Shown here: positions 1 to 6,981 of the stretch, one piece after another | Position numbering within the stretch: position 1 is the stretch's first letter | How the letters are laid out: the number at the start of each line of letters is the position of its first letter | NCBI GenBank assembly: GCA_033809995.1 | Contig: JAPXKQ010000073.1 | Span: 1 to 11,732 of the forward strand | Reading direction: 5' to 3' | Length of the DNA stretch: 11,732 nucleotides | DNA from: Paratissierella sp033809995 | GTDB lineage: Bacteria > Bacillota > Clostridia > Tissierellales > Tissierellaceae | Program-made: the position numbers and the translations under genes | Notes under the pieces: model-generated | Told to the model about the DNA's origin: nothing | Database searches by the model: none | Seen by the model: the letters and a program-made list of their open reading frames with translations, nothing else

Positions 1-42
1 ATTCCCACATGCTTATATTTACAGGTAAAAGCTACCGGATGA

Positions 43-693
43 TTAACTCCCTAATGAAGTAAAAAAGTCTAGTGCTGGTCTTGTATTTTTAATTGCCAAA
101 AGTTGCACTTTTCTATTGCCAAACACATTATATGGATTTATAAGTAATCCTGATTTAAAGGAATAACCTTGATAGTTTAACTTATTAATTCCTACTTCAT
201 TATAAATTCGTTTTGTATACCGCACTATATCGTCATATATAAGTGTTGCTATCATATCACTTAATCTATCAGGTCCCACATTTTCTTCAAATAGGCTTGT
301 GAGATGAAAAATTTCTGGTTGTTCTGATCCACTCTTTATAATTTCGAAAGCGTCTTTCACAATTTGATTGCTTAATATTGGACCAAATCCAGCGCCATGA
401 GTTCCCTTTGAAAAGCCTAAATTTACACCTCTTACTTCTGAGAAATTAAACTTTTTCACTGCAGTTTTATAAAGCTTATCTCCTGGATTTTTTGATGCCT
501 TTAATAAAATACCAAGCTCCCTAAAGTATGAATTAATATTATTATATGAATCTCTAAATTCAGGTACTTTTGTATCTCTTAGTCGCTTAATATTAATAAA
601 AAAGTTACTATCTTCATCCATGAGTGAATCAAATACCCCTAATTTCTCAAGTTTTAATCCCAATTTAAATTCATCTGATACAAATACAGCCAT
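43..693 (-). CDS. Uncharacterised protein, probably C-terminally truncated, downstream of helicase-nuclease
   Basis: A 216 aa soluble protein of unknown function. It starts at an ATG with a GAGAGG ribosome binding site about 10 bases upstream. Visible conserved-looking blocks are a Gly-rich LGFSKGTHGAGFGP (residues 92-105) and LFEENVGPDRLSDM (134-147). From memory, these blocks recur in longer (roughly 350 aa or more) hypothetical proteins of bacteria, in forms like 'GPDRISDMT', with no function I can name. The ORF stops just after 'FFTSLGS', and the next bases in the same frame hold further stops, so I suspect the original C-terminal half is missing. It is the last gene of the helicase and 80-codon gene series on this strand, so it may be the third partner of that module. 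No signal peptide or membrane segment is seen. The ORF is real with good confidence; the function is unknown. Confidence 0.7.
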   Translation of the reverse strand: MAVFVSDEFKLGLKLEKLGVFDSLMDEDSNFFINIKRLRDTKVPEFRDSYNNINSYFRELGILLKASKNPGDKLYKTAVKKFNFSEVRGVNLGFSKGTHGAGFGPILSNQIVKDAFEIIKSGSEQPEIFHLTSLFEENVGPDRLSDMIATLIYDDIVRYTKRIYNEVGINKLNYQGYSFKSGLLINPYNVFGNRKVQLLAIKNTRPALDFFTSLGS

Positions 694-841
694 TCCACTT
701 TGCCTCTCTTTATATTAATATTTATTAAATCCCCAAACAATCCTTTATAAATAATCCAATTATTATTAAATTTCAAATGTATTAATACTATTTTATCTAT
801 CAACGGTACTAGTTTCATCCATTCTCATCTTTATACCAGTT

Positions 842-1083
842 CTACCCATTGAATTTCCTAAACTCTCTAGAAACCCTTTCATTAATAGATTCTTTATTAA
901 ATTCTATTTTATATAGCAAGTCACTTATTGATTCTCTTAATTGCTCAATGTTAGTAGATAAATATCCATCCATTTTAGCACCTGTTAGCTCATAAACACG
1001 ACCTTTTTCTAATTGATATAATTTTTTTTAATATTCAATATTTCATCACTGTACCTATCACTCACATCAACTACCTTATCCAT
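842..1083 (-). pseudogene. Small coiled-coil-like gene interrupted by a -1 frameshift at an A8 run
   Basis: An ATG at 1083, preceded by a GGTAGGTGAT Shine-Dalgarno, opens a frame (MDKVVDVSDRYSDEILNIKK) that hits TAG at 1009-1011. The minus strand carries eight A residues (T8 at 1022-1029). Adding one A joins this frame to a downstream one that runs to TAG at 842-844, giving an 80 aa charged, helical protein ending in REFRKFNG. Both halves look like coding sequence: Lys/Glu-rich with a regular hydrophobic spacing. It starts 29 bases after the helicase stop, so it is in that operon. It could be a true pseudogene, a gene decoded by slippage on the A8 run, or a homopolymer sequencing error. The family is not recognised. 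Confidence 0.6.
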
Positions 1084-1112
1084 ATCTATCACCTACCTAT
1101 CTTTTATTTAGT

Positions 1113-3725
1113 TTATAAACCATTTTTAAAATTTGATAATTTCCACCTTTTAATCAGATTAATATAGTCCATAGGTGTAATCTTATTGGAAACAAACTTA
1201 TCTATAACCTGCTCCCTCCAAATAACATCCCCTACATTATTAAAACTTCTTCTTATTTCCTTCAAAACCTTAATACATCTATTTGCATATTCTAAAAAAT
1301 CATCCCTATTCAAATAATATATATCCTCTCCATGTATTGAAGCTGATTCTTCTATATTCTTAGAATTAGTTATAAAAACAGTAATACTATCTAGTTCACT
1401 CCCCATAGATAATTGTTTATAATTACTTTTAACCCAATTTACATGTCCTGCTGCTTGCCTAACATGTTTTGGAGGAATTGACTTATCAGAGTTCTTGTAT
1501 ATCTTGTCCTCAGAAACTACGCAAAATTTATCATTTAATATCCATATTGGATCAGGTTCAGCGTCTCCTTTAGGATTAAAAGTTCTATATCCTAATAAAT
1601 TACCTAACTTTTCATGGCCTATTTCAAATTTATTACCATCATTGCTCTCTAATAAATCTAATACATGGTCTAATTCATCATAAAATTTATTAATACTTGC
1701 TTTACTAGCTCTAAGAATCACCTTTTCAATGTCCTCTAAAATATATTCCATATAATTATTGACTGACTCCTCTTTATCCTCAATATCAATGACTTTGTTA
1801 AACCATTTTATTGATATAGTCGTTTTTGAAGCTTGTAATAAATAGTTTTTATAAACACTTTCATAAGACCTGTCGCCATTTTTAAATATATTATAAGCGC
1901 AATACGCACCAATGTAAAACCAAAATCCTCTATATCCCTTCAAGGATTCCCCATTTAATTTTGATATAATAGCTTCAATATTAGCCAATGCACTTTTGTA
2001 ATCTTCTTTCCAAATATCATATTGAGCATATACTTCATGTTTTGAACTATCCATTAGAGCATGATAATCCGAATTATCTAATTCACTACTTTCTGCAATA
2101 ATCTCATCCCTTTTGCTAATAATATCTTGTTCTGCTGCCTCCCATTCCTCTCTATTATTCAGGAAAATATCTAATAATTCTAAATAATCATATAAGTCAT
2201 CTTGATTTTCTGAATTGTTTAATCCGAAAAGCAACTCCGATTGTAACTCTGGATTAAATCGTTTCAATTTTGCTGGAGATATTAGAGAATTCATTAAATC
2301 ATCTCCAAAGACACAAACTGCTGCATAATCAGTATTACTTCTAGTACATCTTCCAAGGGCTTGTACTACTCTTGTTTTTATTCTTTCTTCAAACAATGTC
2401 ATTGCTGCCATCCTAGTGATTAAAAAATTTTCCTGTAAATGCGTAGCATTAGGTAAATCAAATAATATAAGCATTCTACATTCATCATTTGGAAAATCTA
2501 TACCATCAAATCTATTAGCAACTATGGCAAATCCGTGTTTTGAGGAAATAAATTCTTCTTTAGAATGTTCAATATCTTTTCCTGTGAAAATATCTACTTC
2601 AGTGTTTTTTTCTAAAAACTCTATTATACCATTTTGAGTATCATTATTTTTAACAATCATTAGTACTCTATCTGTAATTTCTGTAATTTTTTTTATTATA
2701 TTTCCTGTTTGTTTTACATCAAAAGACGCTGAAGGAAACATAAAATATTTTCTGCCTATTGTTTTATTTTGCCAGTCCTTTACCATTGGTAATCTTGTGA
2801 TTTGATGGATGCCAAAAGCCCTTTCTAATTCTCCACTCTTTCCCAGTGTTGCTGACATGTAAATTCTTTGTTTTGCATTTTTAAATGGTGAAAATGTTAG
2901 TGTAGGTGGGATATAAGGTCTAATTACTATTTCTCTCCAACTTAAATAAAAGTTACAGGAGAATAAATTATCTCTAATATTAGACCAAGGATATTTTATA
3001 TCTGTATAGATACCCATGATGTATTCGTCAATAATTTTTTGTATATCTGAGCATTTATCTAACAATCTAATATTTGGAATTTTATCAAACCATGTACGAT
3101 CCGTTACATTTGGATTGTCATTAGTCATTCTTTCATAAATCATATCTTCAACAATGTCCTTTATTGCTTCAGCAAACAGATAATATAAATCTTCATCCTT
3201 AAATCTGTCTATAGCAACTGTCCAATTCGAAGATATATAGTTTTCTCCAGAATGTGCATCATCAAATATAATTATGTCTGGATCTTGAAAAAAGGAGTTT
3301 GTATTAAATAAACTACTGTAATTTGTTATTGCAATACCTTTGCCCGTTAAATATGTTGTCTTGTCCTTTGGATCATAATCTCTTGCACTACCTGTAAAGC
3401 CAACAGCTTTTATTCCATAATTGTTTCTAGAATATTCCAATGTCTGATTTACTAGTTGATTGTTTGGACATAAATAAATAACTTTTTCATTATACTTCCT
3501 TCTTCTAAATTCACCAATTAATAACCCAATTAAAGTCTTGCCTGTACCAGTTGGCAGCTCTAATGCAATATCAGTTTCTAAATGAGCATTTTCCATATAT
3601 AAATCTATCATTTTTGACTGATAATCATGTATACCTTCTATCTTTCTATTTTTATAATCATCATACATCTCCTGCGGCGTATTAAAATTACTAACTTCTG
3701 ACTTACTTAGTCTAAATTTACTCAT
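1113..3725 (-). CDS. SF2 DEAD/DEAH-type helicase with C-terminal PD-(D/E)XK-like nuclease domain
   Basis: An 870 aa predicted ATP-dependent helicase. Visible SF2 motifs: Walker A LPTGTGKT (about 57-64), Ia VIYLCPNNQLVNQ (82-94), Walker B FDDAH (154-158), motif III SAT (291-293), motif V NRFDGIDFP (404-412) and motif VI QALGRCTRS (455-463). Residues 500-690 are mostly helical with no clear motif. The C-terminal part has the order expected of a PD-(D/E)XK nuclease: Glu701/Glu704 in a helix, PD at 724-725, ExK at 739-741, then VRQAAGH..W (755-764), whose Gln would be the usual helix residue. This nuclease reading is mine from motif order. The start ATG follows a strong AAGGGGGAG site. A terminator lies between it and vanZ, so it needs its own promoter. 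The helicase-nuclease layout and neighbours suggest anti-phage defence, but I cannot assign a named system. Confidence 0.88.
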   Translation of the reverse strand: MSKFRLSKSEVSNFNTPQEMYDDYKNRKIEGIHDYQSKMIDLYMENAHLETDIALELPTGTGKTLIGLLIGEFRRRKYNEKVIYLCPNNQLVNQTLEYSRNNYGIKAVGFTGSARDYDPKDKTTYLTGKGIAITNYSSLFNTNSFFQDPDIIIFDDAHSGENYISSNWTVAIDRFKDEDLYYLFAEAIKDIVEDMIYERMTNDNPNVTDRTWFDKIPNIRLLDKCSDIQKIIDEYIMGIYTDIKYPWSNIRDNLFSCNFYLSWREIVIRPYIPPTLTFSPFKNAKQRIYMSATLGKSGELERAFGIHQITRLPMVKDWQNKTIGRKYFMFPSASFDVKQTGNIIKKITEITDRVLMIVKNNDTQNGIIEFLEKNTEVDIFTGKDIEHSKEEFISSKHGFAIVANRFDGIDFPNDECRMLILFDLPNATHLQENFLITRMAAMTLFEERIKTRVVQALGRCTRSNTDYAAVCVFGDDLMNSLISPAKLKRFNPELQSELLFGLNNSENQDDLYDYLELLDIFLNNREEWEAAEQDIISKRDEIIAESSELDNSDYHALMDSSKHEVYAQYDIWKEDYKSALANIEAIISKLNGESLKGYRGFWFYIGAYCAYNIFKNGDRSYESVYKNYLLQASKTTISIKWFNKVIDIEDKEESVNNYMEYILEDIEKVILRASKASINKFYDELDHVLDLLESNDGNKFEIGHEKLGNLLGYRTFNPKGDAEPDPIWILNDKFCVVSEDKIYKNSDKSIPPKHVRQAAGHVNWVKSNYKQLSMGSELDSITVFITNSKNIEESASIHGEDIYYLNRDDFLEYANRCIKVLKEIRRSFNNVGDVIWREQVIDKFVSNKITPMDYINLIKRWKLSNFKNGL

Positions 3726-3789
3726 TGTACTCCCCCTTAAACCACATACTTTAACATCTAAGTTTAATTGTATAAGATTAGATATAAAA

Positions 3790-3820
3790 GGACAGCTTAT
3801 TTATGTTATCCAAGCTGTCC
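3790..3820 (-). terminator. Rho-independent terminator after vanZ-like gene
   Basis: A perfect 9 bp stem (GGACAGCTT/AAGCTGTCC) with a 13-base loop. On the minus strand it is followed by TTTTATAT. It lies 60 bases past the vanZ-like stop and 65 bases before the helicase start, so it separates the two transcription units. Confidence 0.75.
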
Positions 3821-3879
3821 ATGTTAATATTGACCTATCATCCAAAAACATAAATCCAATGTTTTTCTTTTTAATCTAA

Positions 3880-4341
3880 TTATTCAACTTTTCTGTAATA
3901 AATTTTCCCAATATTACTGAGCCATTTATACCCTAATATTCCAATAATAGCTCCAGCACTATCAAGTATTACATCACTCACCTGTCCACCTCTACCAGGA
4001 TCAAATAACTGATGCACCTCATCACTAATAGCATATAGTATGCATATTAATATTGCTAGCCCAATACCTTTAAATCCATATATATCACTGCTGCTTAACC
4101 CATTTATCATTAAAATCCCAAGAACTAAATAGGCGAAAAAATGTGCACCCTTTCGTAGCATATGATTGAATCTTCCCATATTGAACTTAATATCAGGAGC
4201 AACTTTTTCTACCATTACCACTATTTTTTCAGTTATTCCTGTACTTAATCCATTAGATTCAATAGCTGGTTGATGTGATAGATAAAATATCAAAGCCATC
4301 CAAAGTACTGCTAATGTCCAAGAAAGTATTTTTCTTTTCAT
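3880..4341 (-). CDS. VanZ-family membrane protein
   Basis: A 153 aa small membrane protein of the VanZ-like family. The founding member gives low-level teicoplanin resistance in vanA clusters; the role of most relatives is unknown. Family motifs are visible: RKGAHFFAY (63-71) and the block DEVHQLF followed by PGRGGQVSDVILDSAG (107-130). Hydrophobic segments lie near residues 6-21, 68-81, 90-106 and 123-138, which fits four membrane helices. I chose the ATG at 4341 because a GGTGG site stands about 8 bases upstream; an in-frame TTG at 4356 would overlap that site. It ends in a clear intrinsic terminator. It sits between two groups of likely defence genes but may simply be a cargo gene. Confidence 0.88.
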   Translation of the reverse strand: MKRKILSWTLAVLWMALIFYLSHQPAIESNGLSTGITEKIVVMVEKVAPDIKFNMGRFNHMLRKGAHFFAYLVLGILMINGLSSSDIYGFKGIGLAILICILYAISDEVHQLFDPGRGGQVSDVILDSAGAIIGILGYKWLSNIGKIYYRKVE

Positions 4342-4384
4342 ATGTTTAACCACCAATCAATTTATCTATTGAATTATTTATTTG

Positions 4385-4414
4385 ATCCCATTATGAAAAT
4401 ATCAGCAATGGGAT
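4385..4414 (+). terminator. Hairpin with T-run on the plus strand, between the 99 aa gene and vanZ
   Basis: An 8 bp perfect stem (ATCCCATT/AATGGGAT) with a 14-base loop is followed on the plus strand by TTTTTTA. On the minus strand, the transcribed one, it is preceded by A6 and followed by CAAATAAATA, so it would not act as a normal terminator there. It lies 15 bases past the stop of the preceding minus-strand gene, where an mRNA 3' hairpin would be expected. It could be an inverted terminator left from another arrangement, or an mRNA stabiliser. Confidence 0.4.
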
Positions 4415-4429
4415 TTTTTACAACTAAAA

Positions 4430-4729
4430 TTATTTTCTTTCCAATTCTAATAAGTCCTTCAATAGTTCATATCCTTCATCATTAAATACGTACTTTCTAA
4501 TCCCACCATCATAAGTAACTGTAATTAGTCCCATAACCTGCCCTGGTTTTTTCTTAAATGTCATCTCAAGATCTCCAAAAAACTTTGAGTTATAGGACAT
4601 TTCTATAAAATCATCAACATTCAAATGAATGGTGTGAATGAAATTTAAGATATTGAAATTTATTTGATCTTCAATATTCTTATCTACTGTTTTTCTTAAT
4701 TTGTTTAATTCTAACATTGAAAATTTCAT
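4430..4729 (-). CDS. Small uncharacterised protein (99 aa)
   Basis: Not recognised. The protein has a charged helical N-terminal half and, near the middle, a possible beta-hairpin stretch (KKKPGQVMGLITVTYDGG), then a helical, acidic C-terminus (ELLKDLLELERK). I prefer the ATG at 4729, which has GGTGG five bases upstream; an in-frame GTG at 4738 would give three more residues. It begins about 36 bases after the 252 aa gene ends and probably shares its mRNA. No membrane segment or metal motif is seen. It could be an accessory or immunity partner of the two genes before it, but nothing in the sequence proves this. Confidence 0.65.
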   Translation of the reverse strand: MKFSMLELNKLRKTVDKNIEDQINFNILNFIHTIHLNVDDFIEMSYNSKFFGDLEMTFKKKPGQVMGLITVTYDGGIRKYVFNDEGYELLKDLLELERK

Positions 4730-4765
4730 AGTCTCCACCCACTATCATATGCTAATATCATCTAT

Positions 4766-5524
4766 TCAATCTTTAGAATACATTCTTTCAGGCAATACAT
4801 TCCAAAATTCAATCAAAGCTTTACAATATTCTTGAAATTCATTATCATTTATATTTAAAACTAATTCATTTAATGTTGTCTTATATAAATCCAACAAATC
4901 ATAGTTTGAAAACTCCGCCTTAAAAAAATCTGGTCTTAATTCTTTTAACTGAGTTGCTGACCACCCGTCTCCGTGTTTTATAACATTAGTTAATAATCTA
5001 AGTTCATTAATCTTAGTCCAGCATCTAAGCTCTTCTAAGTCTTGATTGAACTCTAGAAATTCTTCCTTTATATCTTCAATTCCTTTTGTACAAAAATCTT
5101 TAAAAAGAACTTCATTTCCTTTCTTATCAATGAACTTATGTGTCTTTGTCACTTCTTCATAAATAAATTTTCTAACTTGTTGCTCCCAAAATTGATATAG
5201 AGTTGATATCCACATAAGTTTTGTATTATATTTCATTAAAGCCATACCTTCATAATGCTCCAACCCAGCTTCCCATGCTTGTTCAGCAAAATCAGCTGGA
5301 TCATGATAATCAGGATTAAAGTATCTTCCTAACTCTTGATATTTTTCTTCAGCTATAGCATTTGATTCCTCTTCTATACTTTCAAAAATAGGATTGATTC
5401 TATTTGAATATGTGTCATAAAATAATTTTATTGGCTCTTGAAACTTCTCCCGGAGCCAATCATATAAATATAATTGGGCTTTCATTCTAGATATAACGCC
5501 TACCTCTTTGAACTTCTCGGCCAT
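4766..5524 (-). CDS. Uncharacterised helical protein with HEPN-like R-x7-H motif (252 aa)
   Basis: An almost entirely helical, Glu/Lys- and aromatic-rich soluble protein. Its most distinctive stretch is ELRLLTNVIKHGDGWSA (174-190), containing R176, N180, K183 and H184. This resembles the 'LR...N..KH..G' pattern seen in HEPN-like families, some of which are RNases in toxin or abortive-infection systems. The spacing (R-x7-H) is longer than the classical R-x4-6-H, so catalysis is not supported, only possible. The start ATG has only a weak GGAA 14 bases upstream. The gene follows the 183 aa gene after 19 bases, and translation may depend on that upstream gene. Together with its neighbours it forms a candidate uncharacterised defence or toxin-antitoxin cluster. 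Confidence 0.8.
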   Translation of the reverse strand: MAEKFKEVGVISRMKAQLYLYDWLREKFQEPIKLFYDTYSNRINPIFESIEEESNAIAEEKYQELGRYFNPDYHDPADFAEQAWEAGLEHYEGMALMKYNTKLMWISTLYQFWEQQVRKFIYEEVTKTHKFIDKKGNEVLFKDFCTKGIEDIKEEFLEFNQDLEELRCWTKINELRLLTNVIKHGDGWSATQLKELRPDFFKAEFSNYDLLDLYKTTLNELVLNINDNEFQEYCKALIEFWNVLPERMYSKD

Positions 5525-5543
5525 TAATAATTAGGAATTTCCA

Positions 5544-6095
5544 TTAAATGTTCTTTTCCCTAATTGCTCTGATATATTTCAAAGAATCTTTTCCAAAAGT
5601 CTCCCAATCTAAATCTCCTATTGTCAATTTTTCAAGCATCTCTTTTATTTTATCTAAATCTGCATCCTTGATCTTATATTCATTAATCAAATCATATATT
5701 AAAGTTCTGTTTGTCCTATGCCCCTTTAATAAATTTTCTAATTCAGCACAAAACTTCTGGATATCTATTTTTCTTACACTTTCATCATGTTCTTTGTCAT
5801 CAAATTCTTTAATAACTTTAGTATAGCCTTTATAACCCTCTTCACAAATAATTCTTATATCATCAGGATTCCATTCTAAGTTAGAAGAAAATGATACTAG
5901 TTTTAAACAATCATAGATGGCAGGATATAAATTATCTCCAATCTCATCTTTAAAATTAGAATCAATATAACTATTTTTACTTATTTTTTCACTTATACAT
6001 GATAATTCCCTAAGCACATTAGTAGCCTTCTCTAGAACCCATGAAGACATATCATATGAGTACTTACTTGACCTTACTTCTATTTTATCTTCCAT
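5544..6095 (-). CDS. Uncharacterised acidic helical protein (183 aa)
   Basis: Not recognised. The protein is soluble, predicted mostly helical and rich in Lys, Glu and Asp, without Cys clusters, membrane segments or nucleotide-binding motifs. The ATG at 6095 is supported by a strong GGAGGGGGA site two bases upstream of CTATG. It is the first gene of a run of three (183, 252, 99 aa) spaced by 19 and about 36 bases. Its ribosome binding site begins only a few bases after a truncated MazF-like reading frame, so the cluster appears to have been joined at this point by recombination. Confidence 0.78.
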   Translation of the reverse strand: MEDKIEVRSSKYSYDMSSWVLEKATNVLRELSCISEKISKNSYIDSNFKDEIGDNLYPAIYDCLKLVSFSSNLEWNPDDIRIICEEGYKGYTKVIKEFDDKEHDESVRKIDIQKFCAELENLLKGHRTNRTLIYDLINEYKIKDADLDKIKEMLEKLTIGDLDWETFGKDSLKYIRAIREKNI

Positions 6096-6113
6096 AGTCC
6101 CCCTCCATATTTC

Positions 6114-6258
6114 TTAAAATATATCTCCTCTTTTAACATTCATATGTACATCCACTTTGTTAATTCTTCAACTCGTCCTTGCAGTATAATACTCATGTTA
6201 AGTTCCTTAAATTTTTCAAGAAAAAGACATTGGTTATACAATTGGAAACCGTTCTTCT
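6114..6258 (-). pseudogene. Relic of a two-gene toxin-antitoxin-like junction (MazF-like start fragment)
   Basis: Between qatD and the 183 aa gene, the minus strand holds an open stretch ending ...LEKFKELN, MSIILQGRVEELTKWMYI and a TGA stop. This stop overlaps (ATGA) an ATG at 6143 that begins MNVKRGDIF and stops at once with TAA (6114-6116). MNVKRGDIF is the usual start of PemK/MazF-family toxins, which continue with a YADLSP-like stretch. An ATGA overlap is the typical coupling of paired genes. I infer the tail of an upstream partner gene and the first nine codons of a toxin, cut off by a later rearrangement. An AAGGA site before the internal ATG could also mean a short leader peptide. The toxin match rests on nine residues only. 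Confidence 0.4.
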
Positions 6259-6981
6259 TTAAGAAAGTAATTCTTTGAAATTGTTACTAAACAATAATTT
6301 TGTTTCTTCTTCAGATTTTCCTAGTATTTTAGACGAAAGTTTATAGAATTTTTCAAAGTAATCAATAGTAAAATTATTCTTGGTATCTTTAGTAAATGGA
6401 GAATCACTTTCTATTAGTAATTTATTTGCTGGTACAGTTAAGAGAAGACTTTTTCCCTTATTAGTATTTAGCATATCGTTGTTTAGAGAAAAATAATATC
6501 CATTACCTATAGCACGCTTAAGCTCTTTTTGGGATCCAGTAAACCAATGGAGTATAACTTTATTCTTGCTTTGCCCTACAATATCAATTACACTATCTGC
6601 AGCCTTCCTGCTGTGAATACTAATTATTTTATCATTAAAAGAATTACACAAATCAATAATTTTTTCAAAGATTAAAATTTGTTCTTTATTAATGCCATTA
6701 GAAAAATCCAAACCAATTTCACCTATATACCTACTTTCTGGTGTATAATCTAAAAATAATTTAAGTTGATTCTTAAACTTAACAGCAAGTTCTGGATGTA
6801 ATCCAAGAGCAAATCTACTATATTTTAAATTGGGATATTTAATTTTATATCTTTGATAAAGTTTTGGTACATTAGTCATAATAATCGAATAAATCTTATT
6901 CTTTTCAATATATTGAAGTTTTATCTCAAAATCATCATATAGATCAAGATGCGTATGAGTATCATATTTAATTATCTTCAT
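6259..6981 (-). CDS. qatD: QatD, TatD-like metal-dependent nuclease
   Basis: A 240 aa TatD-family (amidohydrolase-fold) protein and the last gene of the qatABCD system. Metal-ligand motifs are present: HTH (9-11), LGLHPE (59-64), GEIGLDF (87-93, Glu88), IHSRKA (122-127), LHWFTGS (144-150) and ESDSPF (191-196, Asp193). All usual TatD ligands appear intact, so it should be an active hydrolase. TatD proteins act on DNA; the exact substrate in Qat defence is not clear from sequence. The ATG overlaps the end of qatC by 14 bp, which implies translational coupling. The length is slightly short of typical TatD (about 260 aa). Assignment rests on the TatD motifs and the gene order. Confidence 0.93.
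   Translation of the reverse strand: MKIIKYDTHTHLDLYDDFEIKLQYIEKNKIYSIIMTNVPKLYQRYKIKYPNLKYSRFALGLHPELAVKFKNQLKLFLDYTPESRYIGEIGLDFSNGINKEQILIFEKIIDLCNSFNDKIISIHSRKAADSVIDIVGQSKNKVILHWFTGSQKELKRAIGNGYYFSLNNDMLNTNKGKSLLLTVPANKLLIESDSPFTKDTKNNFTIDYFEKFYKLSSKILGKSEEETKLLFSNNFKELLS

Noticed and set aside
1..42. The left edge as the end of an IS200/IS605 or other mobile element.
   Set aside because: No terminal repeat, transposase or recognised end sequence is visible in 42 bases.
1113..3725. The helicase as HamB of a Hachiman system.
   Set aside because: No HamA-like (DUF1837) gene is recognisable beside it, and the C-terminal nuclease-like domain with two downstream small genes is a different layout as far as I can judge.
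6181..6258. A rho-independent terminator after qatD (GGTT...AACC followed by a T-rich run).
   Set aside because: The stem is only four base pairs with a long loop, too weak to call.
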